DNA of 64,000 bases from Chloroflexota bacterium (GCA_016215025.1 JACRMI010000164.1:62001-126000); one strand, 5' to 3'; numbered from the stretch's first letter, positions 7,852 through 17,705 are shown. The notes: generated by a model from the sequence alone, not told the origin. Numbers and translations: made by a program.

Positions 7852-9714
7852 ATGGCTTCGAATCAATGGTTACGAAATGGGTTAATTTACCTGCTGATAT
7901 TGGTCGCCGTGGTGGCATTGTTCTTCCAATTTTTTCAGCAGCCCAAGCAACCCAATTCTATTCCAATCAGCAAGGTCGCTCAGAGCGTCCAAGCAGGTAC
8001 GGTTAAAAAGGTCGTGTCGACCGGCACGAATTTGACGGTCACATACAAAGACAGCAATATCCAAGAAGTTGCTACCAAAGCCAATCGCGATCAGAGCGTC
8101 GAAGAAGCGCTGAAAAATTTGGGCGTGTCGGCTGATAAAATTGCGGCGGTTGAAATTACGTACGAAAATCCGACGCAATGGGGTGACATCATTGGTTTGC
8201 TCAGCGCATTTCTGCCGCTGATATTTGTTGGCGCATTGTTCTTTTTCTTGATGCGTCAGGCGCAAAGCGGCAACAACCAAGCCATGGCATTCGGCAAATC
8301 GCGCGCGCGCGTTTTCTCCGGCGATAAACCGACCGTGACGTTTGCCGATGTGGCGGGTGTCGACGAGGCAAAAGCCGAATTGGCAGAGGTCGTCGAATTT
8401 TTGAAAGAGCCGGAGAAATTTACCTCCCTCGGCGCGCGAATTCCTAAAGGCGTGTTGCTCGTTGGACCGCCCGGCACGGGCAAGACGTTGCTTGCGCGTG
8501 CGGTGGCTGGCGAAGCGAACGTTCCGTTCTTTTCGATCAGCGGTTCCGAATTCGTCGAAATGTTCGTCGGCGTTGGCGCATCCCGCGTGCGCGACTTGTT
8601 CGATCAAGCCAAACGCAATTCGCCCTGCATCGTCTTTGTCGATGAAATCGATGCGGTGGGACGTCATCGTGGCGCAGGGCTGGGCGGGTCACATGACGAA
8701 CGCGAACAAACGCTCAATCAGATTCTCGTCGAGATGGATGGGTTCGATACTGATACGAACGTGATTATCGTTGCGGCAACCAACCGTCCCGATATTCTCG
8801 ACCCAGCTTTGCTGCGACCGGGTCGCTTCGACCGACGCGTGGTCCTGGACCGCCCCGATATGAACGGTCGCAAGCAAATCCTCCAAGTCCACGTCAAAGG
8901 CAAACCGATGGCAGAGGACGTGAACTTTGACGTGATTGCCAAGCAGACGCCCGGTTTCTCCGGAGCCGACATCGAAAACTTGGTGAACGAAGCGGCGATT
9001 CTGGCGGCGCGTCGAAACAAAAAAGCGATCACCACCATCGAGCTGCAAGAGTCGATTGAAAAAGTTATTGCAGGACCAGAACGCAAGAGTCGCTTGATCA
9101 GCGGCGAAGAGAAACGCATCGTCGCTTATCACGAAGCAGGACACGCGCTGGTGATGCGCATGTTACCTAACTGCGATCCCGTCCACAAAATTTCGATTAT
9201 CTCGCGCGGCATGGCGATGGGTTACACCATGCATCTGCCGGACGATGATCGATACTTGCAGCGCAAGAGCAAATTCACGGACGACTTGTCCGGCTTGCTC
9301 GGTGGACGCGCGGCGGAAGAAATCGTTTTTGCCGATGTGACGACCGGTGCGTCGAATGACCTGGAACGCGCGACCGATATTGCACGCTCGATGGTCACGC
9401 GCTACGGCATGAGCGACAAACTCGGTCCGCGCACGTTCGGCAATCGCGAAGAGTTGGTGTTCCTGGGTCGTGAGATTTCGGAGCAACGCAACTATAGCGA
9501 AGAAGTCGCCGAACAAATCGACGAAGAGGTGAAACGCATCATCAGCGGCGCATACACCAAGGCAAAAGAAATTTTGATGACGTATCGCGACAAACTTGAC
9601 GCGGTGGCGGAACGCTTGATTCACGACGAAACCATCGAAGGCGCAGAGTTTGAAGCAATGTTCGGCGGCTTACCCAAGCTGATGCCCGTACCGGCACCCG
9701 CACCTGTCGGATGA
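7852..9714 (+). CDS. ftsH: ATP-dependent zinc metalloprotease FtsH
   Basis: Membrane-bound AAA+ protease that extracts and degrades membrane and regulatory proteins; it acts as a hexamer at the cytoplasmic membrane. It has 620 residues: helix 1 (about 8-26), a small extracytoplasmic domain, helix 2 (about 108-128), Walker A GPPGTGKT (Lys211), Walker [12 protein letters not shown], the arginine-finger region RPGRFDRRV and zinc site HEAGH (His427, Glu428, His431). ATG 7852 gives the normal N-terminus [15 protein letters not shown]. The GTG at 7807 would start at about the transcription start, so it is rejected. A good hairpin terminator follows. Confidence 0.97.
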   Translation: MASNQWLRNGLIYLLILVAVVALFFQFFQQPKQPNSIPISKVAQSVQAGTVKKVVSTGTNLTVTYKDSNIQEVATKANRDQSVEEALKNLGVSADKIAAVEITYENPTQWGDIIGLLSAFLPLIFVGALFFFLMRQAQSGNNQAMAFGKSRARVFSGDKPTVTFADVAGVDEAKAELAEVVEFLKEPEKFTSLGARIPKGVLLVGPPGTGKTLLARAVAGEANVPFFSISGSEFVEMFVGVGASRVRDLFDQAKRNSPCIVFVDEIDAVGRHRGAGLGGSHDEREQTLNQILVEMDGFDTDTNVIIVAATNRPDILDPALLRPGRFDRRVVLDRPDMNGRKQILQVHVKGKPMAEDVNFDVIAKQTPGFSGADIENLVNEAAILAARRNKKAITTIELQESIEKVIAGPERKSRLISGEEKRIVAYHEAGHALVMRMLPNCDPVHKISIISRGMAMGYTMHLPDDDRYLQRKSKFTDDLSGLLGGRAAEEIVFADVTTGASNDLERATDIARSMVTRYGMSDKLGPRTFGNREELVFLGREISEQRNYSEEVAEQIDEEVKRIISGAYTKAKEILMTYRDKLDAVAERLIHDETIEGAEFEAMFGGLPKLMPVPAPAPVG

Positions 9715-9769
9715 ATCGAATTTTAGTAAAGGCATCAATGGAGAACGCCTCAACGTAGCAAGATGTACA

Positions 9770-9807
9770 AAAACGGCTTGACGATGAATAAATCGTCCAG
9801 CCGTTTT
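9770..9807 (+). terminator. Rho-independent terminator after ftsH
   Basis: AAAACGGCT-GACGAT pairs with ATCGTC-AGCCGTTTT around a six-base loop with one internal mismatch, followed by a short T-run. It lies about 55 bases after the ftsH stop. Confidence 0.8.
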
Positions 9808-9830
9808 GCGTTCATTGGCCGCCGCCGCTT

Positions 9831-9938
9831 GTCATTCTGAGCGAAGCGAAGAATCTCACAACGGACGACGTGAGATTCTTCGTCGCTCCGTTAAATTGTA
9901 TTCGTTCATTACGCCTTTGAGTCGCCCCTCAGAATGAC
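9831..9938. repeat. Family B repeat
   Basis: Starts GTCATTCTGAGCGAAGCG and ends CTCAGAATGAC, with an inner GAATCTCAC...GTGAGATTC stem. Together with the terminator it fills the ftsH-thioesterase gap; no gene is seen. Confidence 0.85.
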
Positions 9939-9977
9939 ATGTTGAAGTTGTGTTCATACAGAGGAGTGGAGGATCAC

Positions 9978-10373
9978 ATGGAAGAACTTAAGGTAGGTCT
10001 CAGCGCTGAAGTCAGCGAATTTGTGACGGAGCAATTAACCGCGGCATCAATCAAGAGCGGTTTGGTATCCGCGTATGCTACGCCCGCGATGTGCGCGCTG
10101 ATGGAAAACGCGAGTGTCGCCGCTTTGAAACCCGCGTTGCCCAAAGGACAAACGACGGTCGGCACCGAATTGAACATCAAGCACATCGCCGCGACACCGG
10201 TCGGCGTTCGCGTGCGTGCACGCGCCGAAGTGATTTCCATCGACGGACGGCGTATTGTCTTCAAAGTTGAGGCGTGGGACCCGAAAGAAAAAATCGGCGA
10301 GGGAATGCATACGCGTGTCCTTGTCGATGCAGCGCGGTTCAAAGAAAAATTCGAAAAGAAGATGAGATCGTAG
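9978..10373 (+). CDS. Hot-dog thioesterase, FlK (fluoroacetyl-CoA thioesterase)-like
   Basis: Single hot-dog domain of 131 residues. The pattern YATPAMCALMENAS followed by GTELNIKHIAATPVG matches the FlK-like branch (catalytic Thr, Glu and His in that order). It probably hydrolyses a short acyl-CoA; nothing here argues for true fluoroacetate resistance. The start at ATG 9978 has a GGAGTGGAGGAT ribosome site; an in-frame start at 9939 would lie at the family B repeat edge. The stop TAG is the first three bases of a family E repeat (TAG then GGACAATTTTCC), so the C-terminus is defined by it. Confidence 0.85.
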   Translation: MEELKVGLSAEVSEFVTEQLTAASIKSGLVSAYATPAMCALMENASVAALKPALPKGQTTVGTELNIKHIAATPVGVRVRARAEVISIDGRRIVFKVEAWDPKEKIGEGMHTRVLVDAARFKEKFEKKMRS

Positions 10374-10421
10374 GACAATTTTCCAAATTGTCCGAGAAGG
10401 GCAGATTGGAAATTTGCCCTA
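10371..10421. repeat. Family E palindromes, two in tandem
   Basis: GGACAATTTTCCAAATTGTCC at 10373-10393 and GGGCAGATT-GGA-AATTTGCCC at 10399-10419. Related copies occur at 42398, 54052 and 54562. The first includes the upstream stop codon; the second ends just before the tldD ribosome site. Confidence 0.8.
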
Positions 10422-10432
10422 CAGGAGACATC

Positions 10433-11887
10433 ATGAAAGATATTACAGCGCGCGCATTAAATATCGCAGAACAACGCGGCGCAACGTACGCCGACATTCG
10501 CGTGGTGACGCGTTTGACGCAGCGCATCGCCGTCAAGAACGGTCAGGTGGAAGCGTTGCAACAAGATGAAACGCTGGGCTTTGGCGTGCGCGTCATTGCA
10601 AATGGCGCATGGGGCTTTGCGTCTAGCTCGCGCCTGGAAGCAAAAGAAGTCGAACGCGTCGTATCGCAAGCGGTCGCCATTGCAAAAGCGAGCGCGATGA
10701 CGAAAACGAAAGACGTCAACATCGGTCCCAAGATTCAATCAACCGGCGTATACGAGACGCCGATCAAAACCGATCCGTTTACTGTTTCGCTCGACGAAAA
10801 AATCGGCTTGCTGCTCAAAGCCGATGCTGAGATGCGCAAGACCAAAGGCGTCAAAGTTGCACGCGGCGAGATGGCGTTTCAGCGCGAGAATAAAATTTTC
10901 GCATCGACCGAAGGCGCAGAGGTCAAGCAAGAAATCGTCGAAAGCGGCTGCGGCATCGTAGCGATGGCCACCGATCTGGAGACTGGCGAAGTCCAAGTCC
11001 GGTCGTACCCCAATGCCGGCGGACGCCATCAGCAAACGCGTGGTTACGAATTCATCCTCGAACACAAATTAGTGGAGAATGCCGGACGAGTCGGAGAAGA
11101 AACCGTCGCATTGCTGACCGCCGAGCAATGTCCCAGCTATGACGCAATGACGATCATTCTCGATGGGTCGCAGCTGGCTCTCCAAGTCCACGAATCATGC
11201 GGACATCCTATCGAGTTGGATCGCGTGCTGGGTTCCGAAGCGGCATTTGCTGGCACATCGTTTTTGACGCCGGACAAGTTGGGCAAATTTCGCTATGGCT
11301 CCGAATTCGTCAACATCACCGCCGACGCGACGATACCGTACGGCTTGGGCACATTCGGTTTCGACGACGAAGGCATGCCCGCGCAGAAAACCGAAATCAT
11401 CAAGAATGGTTTGTTCGTCGGTTATCTCACCAGCCGCGAGACCGCGCAGCACTTGAAGCTGGGGCAGTCGAATGGAACGATGCGCGCCGATGGTTGGAAT
11501 CGTACGCCGATCATTCGCATGACGAATATCAGTTTGATGCCCGGCACCTGGGATGTAAACGATTTGATCGCCGATACGTCCGATGGCATTTGGATGGAGA
11601 CGAATCGTTCGTGGAGCATCGACGACCGCCGACTCAATTTTCAATTCGGCACCGAACTGGCTTGGGAAATCAAAGGCGGCAAAAAGACGCGGATGTTCAA
11701 GAATGCGACCTACACCGGCATCACGCCGCAATTTTGGGGCGCGTGCGATGCGGTGTGCAACGACAAATCGTGGGTCGTGTGGGGCACGCCGAACTGTGGC
11801 AAGGGTCAGCCGCCGCAAGTCGCGCACACGGGACACGGCGCGTCGCCAGCGAGGTTTCGGAATGTGAGAGTAGGTCTCGTAAAATAA
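10433..11887 (+). CDS. tldD: TldD metalloprotease subunit
   Basis: Catalytic partner of the TldD/TldE (PmbA) heterodimeric zinc protease, which clips unfolded peptides and matures peptides such as microcin B17 or degrades CcdA in E. coli. It has 484 residues with the HExxxH zinc motif HESCGH (His253, Glu254, His258) followed by PIELDR, a typical TldD feature. ATG 10433 has AGGAGA 6 bases upstream; the longer open frame is thioesterase overlap plus repeat. The partner gene follows after 83 bases. No peptide-maturation enzyme is nearby, so the substrate is unknown. Confidence 0.94.
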   Translation: MKDITARALNIAEQRGATYADIRVVTRLTQRIAVKNGQVEALQQDETLGFGVRVIANGAWGFASSSRLEAKEVERVVSQAVAIAKASAMTKTKDVNIGPKIQSTGVYETPIKTDPFTVSLDEKIGLLLKADAEMRKTKGVKVARGEMAFQRENKIFASTEGAEVKQEIVESGCGIVAMATDLETGEVQVRSYPNAGGRHQQTRGYEFILEHKLVENAGRVGEETVALLTAEQCPSYDAMTIILDGSQLALQVHESCGHPIELDRVLGSEAAFAGTSFLTPDKLGKFRYGSEFVNITADATIPYGLGTFGFDDEGMPAQKTEIIKNGLFVGYLTSRETAQHLKLGQSNGTMRADGWNRTPIIRMTNISLMPGTWDVNDLIADTSDGIWMETNRSWSIDDRRLNFQFGTELAWEIKGGKKTRMFKNATYTGITPQFWGACDAVCNDKSWVVWGTPNCGKGQPPQVAHTGHGASPARFRNVRVGLVK

Positions 11888-11955
11888 AGGGGAATGAGGG
11901 AAATAAAGGAAACAAGGGAAATCGAAATTCCCTCATTTCCCTTATTTCCCTGGAG
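11888..11955. repeat. GGGAAAT-rich inverted repeat between tldD and pmbA
   Basis: AGGGAAATAAAGGAAACAAGG faces its approximate complement CCCTCATTTCCCTTATTTCC, giving a long imperfect hairpin. It starts right at the tldD TAA and ends before the pmbA ribosome site. Confidence 0.7.
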
Positions 11956-11970
11956 ATGTAGGAGCATTAC

Positions 11971-13314
11971 ATGCTTGGTCAAGACAAAGTCCGCGAATTA
12001 TTACAACAGGTATTATCATTTTCCAAAGCCGATCAGACCGAAGTGATTTTTGAAGGCACAGATTCGGCGCTCACACGCTTTGCCAATTCGGCGATTCATC
12101 AAAACGTCGCCGAGACGAACACGGAAATTCGCGTTCGGCTCGTCTATGGCAAAAAGGTTGGCGTCGCGTCGTGCAACGATCTCTCACCGGAATCGCTCAA
12201 GCGCACGGTAGAGACCGCGCGTGCAATTGCGATGCGGCAACGCGAGAATCCAGATTTCAAATCATTGCCGTCAGCTCAGCCGATTCAAAATGTCGAGTCG
12301 TTCGTCGAAGCGACAGCCAACTTTACACCAGAACAGCGCGCCCAAGTCGTTAGCGTCATTTGCAAACGCTCGAAGGAAAAAGGACTCGCCGCGGCAGGCG
12401 CATTCACGACGACGACGTTCGAGACCGCGGTCGCCAATTCGCTCGGCGTGTTTGCATACCATCCTGGGACATACGCCGATCTCAATGCCGTGATGATGTC
12501 GGACACCGGTTCGGGCTATGCATCGTTCACGCATCAAGACGCACGCAAGATCAACGCCGAAGCGATTGCGAAAGAAGCGTTGGACAAGGCACAGCGCGCG
12601 CGCCATCCCATCGCGGTCGAGCCGGGCGAGTACACCGTCTTGCTGGAAGAGTACGCCGTCACTGACCTGCTCGATTTTCTAAACTATATCGCGTTCTCGG
12701 CGCTGGCGGTGCAAGAGGAGCGCTCATTCATTAAAGGCAAAATCGGGCAGAAGGTGATGCACGATAGCGTGACGATTTGGGACGATGGCTGCGCGCCCGA
12801 TGGGATCGCCATGCCGTTCGATTTTGAAGGCACACCGCGCCAAAAAGTTGTGTTCGTCGAAAACGGAATCGCGCGCGCCGTCATGTACGACACGGCGACC
12901 GCCCAGCGCGACAACGTCGCATCGACCGGGCATTCGCTGCCTGCGCCGAATTCGTACGGACCATTTGCGATGCACATGGCGATGGCTCCGGGCAATACGC
13001 CCAAGAGCGAAATCATCAAGGGCGTCGAACGCGGAATTTGGGTGACGCGGTTTTGGTACACGCGCGTCGTCCATCCGATGAAGGTGCTCATCACCGGCAT
13101 GACGCGCGATGGCACGTTCTTGATTGAGAACGGCGAAATCACAAAGCCCATCCGCAACTTGCGCTTTACGACGAGTTATCTCGACGCGCTGAATCACGTC
13201 CGCGCCATCGGCAACACGACGCAGTTGTTCTTCGACGATTGGAGTCATACCTCGCGCCGCGTGCCAGCGATTTTGGTAGATGGCTTCAAGTTTACGGGCG
13301 TGACCGAGTTCTAG
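11971..13314 (+). CDS. pmbA: PmbA/TldE, partner subunit of TldD
   Basis: TldE-type subunit of 447 residues. It shares the TldD/PmbA fold but, as in other TldE proteins, has no HExxxH zinc site, so it serves as the non-catalytic half of the protease. It starts at ATG 11971 with GTAGGAG 7 bases upstream. Family residues visible include the C-terminal RNLRFTTSYLDALNHVRAIG. The stop TAG is followed at once by AATAATCCGCGAATC, a family C repeat. Confidence 0.93.
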   Translation: MLGQDKVRELLQQVLSFSKADQTEVIFEGTDSALTRFANSAIHQNVAETNTEIRVRLVYGKKVGVASCNDLSPESLKRTVETARAIAMRQRENPDFKSLPSAQPIQNVESFVEATANFTPEQRAQVVSVICKRSKEKGLAAAGAFTTTTFETAVANSLGVFAYHPGTYADLNAVMMSDTGSGYASFTHQDARKINAEAIAKEALDKAQRARHPIAVEPGEYTVLLEEYAVTDLLDFLNYIAFSALAVQEERSFIKGKIGQKVMHDSVTIWDDGCAPDGIAMPFDFEGTPRQKVVFVENGIARAVMYDTATAQRDNVASTGHSLPAPNSYGPFAMHMAMAPGNTPKSEIIKGVERGIWVTRFWYTRVVHPMKVLITGMTRDGTFLIENGEITKPIRNLRFTTSYLDALNHVRAIGNTTQLFFDDWSHTSRRVPAILVDGFKFTGVTEF

Positions 13315-13315
13315 A

Positions 13316-13349
13316 ATAATCCGCGAATCTCGCGAATCTCGCGAATAAA
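13316..13349. repeat. Family C repeat (ATCCGCGAATCTCGCG type)
   Basis: AATAATCCGCGAATCTCGCG, then a second CGAATCTCGCG unit. It begins two bases after the pmbA stop. The same junction, TAG-AAT-ATCCGCGAATC, is seen after the solute-binding protein gene at 19571 on the other strand. Confidence 0.8.
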
Positions 13350-13352
13350 AAT

Positions 13353-13391
13353 AAGAGACCAGGTTTCTTCCTTCGGGAAACCTGGTCTCTT
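13353..13391. terminator. Bidirectional terminator between pmbA and the lipoprotein-like gene
   Basis: Perfect 15-bp stem AAGAGACCAGGTTTC / GAAACCTGGTCTCTT around a ten-base loop, with A's before and T's after. It serves both convergent genes. Just after it lie three near copies of TGTGTGCTTC. Confidence 0.85.
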
Positions 13392-13429
13392 GTTAATTCT
13401 GTGTGCTTCTGTGTGCTTCTGTGGCTAAC

Positions 13430-14410
13430 TTATTTCGGCATCGGTTTCGCGTCGGCGGGGACCGTCACTTTGATCGCCGCGTTGCCAAAGTCCCACATGT
13501 GCGCGTTGATCTTGAGCGCGCCTTTTTGCGTCGTGTCCTTGGCATCGTGCCCTTGGTAATCGACGCTGTACTTGTGAACGAAACCATCACCGCAGAGCCA
13601 CACCGCCACTTCGGCTTTATCGATGGCGGAAAAGGCCCCGGACTTGTTACCGCCCATGCTGAGCAATCCGGTCAGCGCAGAATTTTGCATCGTCTTGAAA
13701 TCGTACACCCACACGTCGCAAGATTGACCGTCGAGCGATTCAGTCCGCACCTTTTTCAAATCCTTTTCGTTGCCGCCCGTAAAGCTCGACCATTCATTGG
13801 GCTTGGCCATATCCGTAAACCCAGAGGTGGTCGAATCGTCGGTGATGTACCACACTTTGGGATCGGTCAAGCCAAACATCGTGACGCCTTTCATGTACGT
13901 CTTGCCGCCCGCTTCGATGATTTCGATCGGCGTCTTGTCGCTGCCGCCCAGCATCGCCATTAGGCCGCCCTTGGACGTCAAATGCGAATTGGGTCCATCC
14001 GTTTCGCCGGTCATATCGAAAAACGGTTGCTCTTGATATTTGCCACTTTGCATTCCGCCAATGATCCAGCTAAATTCCATGCGATACTTGGTCGCGGTCT
14101 TGGCATTGCCCAGCGGATTGCCCGCCGACGGCGCGACGCCTGAAGACGCGGATGATCGACTCGCCAATGATGATGAAGCTGCTGATGATGCTGCACCAGA
14201 AGTTGGCACGGGTGCGACGGTACCCTTACCCAGTGGCGGTAAGCCCGGAGCCACCGTTGCCATTGGCAGTTCCACACTCGTACCCAGCGACGTCATAATT
14301 TGCTTTTGAATCGTTTCGCCGAAAACGAAATAAATCCCGAATACGGCGACGCAACAGACAAGCAACAGAACCGCACATCCTCCCACGATCCACAAAACTT
14401 TGTTGTTCAT
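13430..14410 (-). CDS. Membrane-anchored secreted protein with LppX/LprG-like domain
   Basis: Protein of 326 residues with an N-terminal hydrophobic anchor (about 6-30, VLWIVGGCAVLLLVCC), a Ser/Ala/Pro-rich linker (about 55-100, GAASSAASSSLASRSSASSG) and a C-terminal beta-rich domain resembling the lipoprotein fold that binds lipids or other apolar ligands. It contains two Cys (SCDVW, WLCGD) that could form a disulfide. A strong GGAGG site lies 8 bases before the ATG. No operon partner. The function is unknown; the fold assignment is inference from pattern. Confidence 0.65.
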   Translation of the reverse strand: MNNKVLWIVGGCAVLLLVCCVAVFGIYFVFGETIQKQIMTSLGTSVELPMATVAPGLPPLGKGTVAPVPTSGAASSAASSSLASRSSASSGVAPSAGNPLGNAKTATKYRMEFSWIIGGMQSGKYQEQPFFDMTGETDGPNSHLTSKGGLMAMLGGSDKTPIEIIEAGGKTYMKGVTMFGLTDPKVWYITDDSTTSGFTDMAKPNEWSSFTGGNEKDLKKVRTESLDGQSCDVWVYDFKTMQNSALTGLLSMGGNKSGAFSAIDKAEVAVWLCGDGFVHKYSVDYQGHDAKDTTQKGALKINAHMWDFGNAAIKVTVPADAKPMPK

Positions 14411-14486
14411 CCCCTATCCTCCTTTGCCTGATTGGTTGATAGTGTATCTGAAACGACTCTTTTTGCAAATTCCACTCGTTCAACAT

Positions 14487-14514
14487 TTGACTAGAAGTGA
14501 GTTTGTGTTAGAAT
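14487..14514 (+). promoter_or_regulatory. Strong sigma-70-type promoter of the glycan operon
   Basis: TTGACT (14487-14492), 16 bases, TAGAAT (14509-14514), then only 7 bases to the GTG start, predicting a leaderless transcript. Confidence 0.65.
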
Positions 14515-14521
14515 CGCAGAC

Positions 14522-15430
14522 GTGATCGATCTCGGCATAGTAATCGCCAACTACAATACCCGCGACCAATTGCGCGATTGCCTCCAATCGCTCGCGGCAA
14601 ACGTCGGCGTTTCGTTCCTCACCTATGTGGTTGACAACTCATCGCCCGATGGCAGCGCGGCGATGGTACACACCGAATTCCCCAACGTTTGCCTGATCGA
14701 AAGCACAATCAATGGTGGTTATTCCTACGCAAATAATCTGGCGCTCCGCCAGATTCTCGCACTTGATCCAGCACCGCCGTTCACACTGCTCCTCAATCCC
14801 GATACCGTTTTGCCGCCCGATGCCTTGGCGCGAACGGTCCAGTTTTTCGATCAACATCCCGATGCGGGCGTCGTCGGGCTTAAACTCATCATGGGCAATG
14901 GTAAGCTCGATCTGGCGTGTCGCCGCAGTTTCCCATCGCCCGAGTTAGCTATCTATCATTCGATTGGTTTGGATCGATGGTTTCCGCATAGCCCACGTTT
15001 TGGTCGATACAATCTAACGTTTCTAAACGAAGATGAAACCGCCGAAATCGATTCAGGCTGCGGCGCGTTCATGATGATGCGAACAAAAGCGTTACAGCAA
15101 GCCGGACTGCTCGACGAAAGCTATTTCATGTACGGCGAAGACCTCGATCTGGCGTTGCGCATCAAGAAAAAGAACTGGAAAGTTTATTATTATCCCGGTG
15201 TCACCGTCAAGCATTACAAACGCGCGGCGAGCACCGGCTCTGCCAAAGCGCAGTACGAATTTTGGCGCGCGGCGTACATTTTTTACAAGCGACATTATGC
15301 GGCGACGACGGCATTGCCCGTGCATTGGCTGCTCGTCGCCGGATTGGCATTCAAAGGCGGGATGAAACTCGTGCGCGAAATGATGCGCCCTTTGCCTCCC
15401 TCACCTAATCAAGCGGAGCTTTGTTCGTGA
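14522..15430 (+). CDS. Family 2 glycosyltransferase (rhamnosyltransferase-like)
   Basis: GT-A fold glycosyltransferase of 302 residues: [19 protein letters not shown] at the N-terminus, LNPDTVLP as the DxD-type metal site, and GEDLDLALR as the late acidic motif. It resembles WbbL-type transferases that add rhamnose or another sugar to a lipid-linked glycan. The start is GTG 14522, placed at the predicted transcription start, with no ribosome site. Its stop overlaps the GTG of the sugar-transferase gene by four bases (GTGA), so the two are translationally coupled and probably act on one surface polysaccharide. Confidence 0.87.
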   Translation: MIDLGIVIANYNTRDQLRDCLQSLAANVGVSFLTYVVDNSSPDGSAAMVHTEFPNVCLIESTINGGYSYANNLALRQILALDPAPPFTLLLNPDTVLPPDALARTVQFFDQHPDAGVVGLKLIMGNGKLDLACRRSFPSPELAIYHSIGLDRWFPHSPRFGRYNLTFLNEDETAEIDSGCGAFMMMRTKALQQAGLLDESYFMYGEDLDLALRIKKKNWKVYYYPGVTVKHYKRAASTGSAKAQYEFWRAAYIFYKRHYAATTALPVHWLLVAGLAFKGGMKLVREMMRPLPPSPNQAELCS

Positions 15431-16824
15431 AACGTCATGCTCAATGGATTTTTGCATCGACGTTGCTTGGCGTCGATGTCCTCATGACGTGTCTCGCTTT
15501 TTTCCTCGCGTACTGGCTGCGCCCACGGGAAGCCACGCCGAACGTCGTGATCCCTCCGTTCACGTACTATGTCGGCATGATGGTGCTTTCCGTCCTCAGC
15601 TTTGTCGTCGTTTTCTTTTTCTACAAGCTCTATCACCTGCGTCGCGGCATGTCGCGCCTCGACGAACTCTATTCGATTCTGCCCGCCATTTCAATCAGCG
15701 TCATCGTCGGCGTCGCGTTCACCGCGTTCGTCTATCGCTCCGAAATCGATTATCCGCGCGTGATGATCGCTTATTTTTGGATTCTTTCGCTCGTCCTGAT
15801 CGGACTGGGGCGTGTGATTCACGGCACGGTTCGAGCCAGTCTCTACGCGCGCGGCTGGGGCGAATCGCGCACATTGATCGTCGGCGCGGGCGATGCGGGG
15901 AATATGATTCTCGAAAAAATCCACCAGTCGCCGCAATTGGGTTATCGACCGATTGGTTTCTTGGACGACGAACATGCCTGCAAGACGGTGCAGGGCTTGC
16001 CGGTGCTGGGAAGATTGGAGAACTTGGGCGAAGTCGTACGCCAACATCGCATCAACGAAGTGATCGTCGCGCTGCCCGAAGCATCGCATGAAGACTTGCT
16101 CTCGGTGATTTCGCGCTGCGAAGATGGGCGCGTCAGTATCAAGGTTTTCCCCGACGTGTTTCAGATCATGGCGTCCGAAGTAAACGTCGGCGATTTGAAC
16201 GGCTTGCCGCTCTTGACGATGCGCGATATTGCGCTGCGGGGGTGGCGGCTCACGCTCAAGCGCATCGTCGATATTGTCATCAGCGCGATTGTGCTGGTCT
16301 TTATTTCGCCGCTGTTATTGCTCATTGCCTTGTTGGTCAAGCTCGATTCGCGCGGTCCGGCGATTTACACCCAGGAACGCATGGGACTCGACGCCAAACC
16401 ATTTCCCTGCTTCAAGTTTCGCTCGATGAAAGTTGACGCGGAGGCGGCGACCGGTCCTGTGTGGGCAAAGCAAGACGACCCGCGTCGTACGCGCATGGGC
16501 GCTTTCCTCCGCAAATATTCGCTCGACGAGTTGCCAAACTTTATCAATGTGTTCCTGGGACACATGAGCTTGGTCGGTCCACGTCCCGAACGCCCGATCT
16601 TTGTCGATCAATTTCGCCAGATGGTTCCGCGTTATATGGAACGCCATCAAGAAAAGGCAGGTATCACCGGCTGGGCGCAGGTCAACGGCTTGCGCGGCGA
16701 CACGTCGATCTGGGACCGTACCAAGTACGATCTGTACTACGTGGAGCATTGGTCGCTGTGGTTCGATTTCAAGATCATGATTCTGACGGCGCTCAGATTC
16801 CTGCGCGACCCAAACGCGTACTAA
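15427..16824 (+). CDS. Polyprenyl-phosphate sugar-1-phosphate transferase (WcaJ/WbaP type)
   Basis: Initiating transferase that loads the first sugar phosphate on undecaprenyl phosphate for polysaccharide synthesis. It has 465 residues: four N-terminal helices (about 7-120), a Rossmann-like domain beginning [14 protein letters not shown], a re-entrant helix (about 275-300) and the C-terminal bacterial sugar transferase domain with [23 protein letters not shown] and [13 protein letters not shown] 15427 is preferred over TTG 15421 because of the four-base overlap with the preceding gene. The sugar cannot be told from sequence; glucose is most common. Confidence 0.92.
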   Translation: MKRHAQWIFASTLLGVDVLMTCLAFFLAYWLRPREATPNVVIPPFTYYVGMMVLSVLSFVVVFFFYKLYHLRRGMSRLDELYSILPAISISVIVGVAFTAFVYRSEIDYPRVMIAYFWILSLVLIGLGRVIHGTVRASLYARGWGESRTLIVGAGDAGNMILEKIHQSPQLGYRPIGFLDDEHACKTVQGLPVLGRLENLGEVVRQHRINEVIVALPEASHEDLLSVISRCEDGRVSIKVFPDVFQIMASEVNVGDLNGLPLLTMRDIALRGWRLTLKRIVDIVISAIVLVFISPLLLLIALLVKLDSRGPAIYTQERMGLDAKPFPCFKFRSMKVDAEAATGPVWAKQDDPRRTRMGAFLRKYSLDELPNFINVFLGHMSLVGPRPERPIFVDQFRQMVPRYMERHQEKAGITGWAQVNGLRGDTSIWDRTKYDLYYVEHWSLWFDFKIMILTALRFLRDPNAY

Positions 16825-16856
16825 TTTCAGATTTTGGATTCTCAATTTCGGATTGA

Positions 16857-16893
16857 AAAACCCGTTCTTCATCAGACGATGAGAACGGGTTTT
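16857..16893 (+). terminator. Terminator of the glycan operon
   Basis: AAAACCCGTTCT-CATC pairs with GATG-AGAACGGGTTTT with one bulge; the A and T flanks allow function in both directions. It lies 33 bases after the stop. Confidence 0.8.
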
Positions 16894-16915
16894 GCGTTAC
16901 AATTATTCGTGCGCT

Positions 16916-16984
16916 GTCATTTCGAGCGCAGCGAGAAATCTTATTCTTCTGTAGATTTCTCGTCGCTCCGCTTCTCGAAATGAC
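16916..16984. repeat. Family B repeat, short GTCATTTCGAGCG variant
   Basis: GTCATTTCGAGCGCAGCGAG and its near complement ending CTCGAAATGAC, with an inner GAAATCT...AGATTTC pair. It lies between convergent genes, 5 bases from the rnhB stop. Confidence 0.85.
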
Positions 16985-16988
16985 AGCG

Positions 16989-17675
16989 TTAGTCTTGATT
17001 TGGATTCGCGAGATTCGCGAGATTCGCGGATAAATCCCGGATCGGCGCGAACGATGCGCGATGGATGCGACATACGCCCAGCTTTTGCAACGCCGCTTGA
17101 TGCGCCGCCGTGCCGTACCCTTTGTGTTGACCAAACGCATAGCCCGGAAATTCCGTTTCGAGTTCGACCATCATTCGGTCGCGCGTGACCTTCGCCAGAA
17201 TCGACGCGCACGCAATCGAGAGCGAAAGTTGATCGCCGTGAATGATCGCTTTCTGCGGAAGTGCAAATGCAGGCAGCTTGATCGCATCGATGAGCAACGC
17301 CCCGATGGGAACCGTGAGCGCTTCAAGCGCGCGCTGCATCGCAAGCCGCGTGGCTGGCACAATCCCAAGCACATCGATTTCCTCGTGCGTTGCTAGTCCA
17401 GTCGCGTACGCCAGGGCCGCCGCGCAAATTGGCTCGAAGAGTTTTTCGCGCTGAGCCGGCGAAAGCAATTTGGAATCACGTGCGAGTTCGAGTTCACGCA
17501 GCGCGTCCTGCGCCGCCCAATCTTTGATGCGACGGACGCGCGGGAGAATCACTGCCGCCGCGACGACGGGACCTGCCCACGCGCCGCGCCCAACTTCGTC
17601 AAGGCCGGCGACGTGCGTGATGCCGCGGGTCCAGTAAGCGTGTTCAAAGCGGAGGGTGGGAAAGGGGGGGGACAT
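16989..17675 (-). CDS. rnhB: Ribonuclease HII with repeat-derived C-terminal tail
   Basis: RNase HII cleaves RNA at ribonucleotides in DNA-RNA hybrids and starts ribonucleotide excision repair. It has 228 residues, with the catalytic acids in GLDEVGRGAWAGP, the DAI segment (LLIDAIKLPAF) and the late ASILAKVTRDRMM. The normal end of the protein is near HRASFAPIRD. After it the frame runs into a family C repeat and adds LSANLANLANPNQD, in which LAN is the translated repeat unit. This looks like loss of the original stop at the repeat junction. The start at 17675 is an ATG without a clear ribosome site. Confidence 0.93.
   Translation of the reverse strand: MSPPFPTLRFEHAYWTRGITHVAGLDEVGRGAWAGPVVAAAVILPRVRRIKDWAAQDALRELELARDSKLLSPAQREKLFEPICAAALAYATGLATHEEIDVLGIVPATRLAMQRALEALTVPIGALLIDAIKLPAFALPQKAIIHGDQLSLSIACASILAKVTRDRMMVELETEFPGYAFGQHKGYGTAAHQAALQKLGVCRIHRASFAPIRDLSANLANLANPNQD
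17002..17036. repeat. Family C repeat inside the rnhB 3' end
   Basis: Three GATTCGCGA units ending GATTCGCGGATAAATC on the plus strand, wholly within the rnhB coding region. The orientation relative to the gene is the same as at pmbA and the solute-binding protein gene. Confidence 0.8.
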
Positions 17676-17705
17676 CTTTGAAAAGAGGATGTTTCTTATC
17701 TTTGC

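Noticed and set aside
7882-8667. Long open frame antisense to ftsH
   Set aside because: It is the complement of a strongly conserved gene with no own ribosome site or recognisable motif; a GC-driven shadow.
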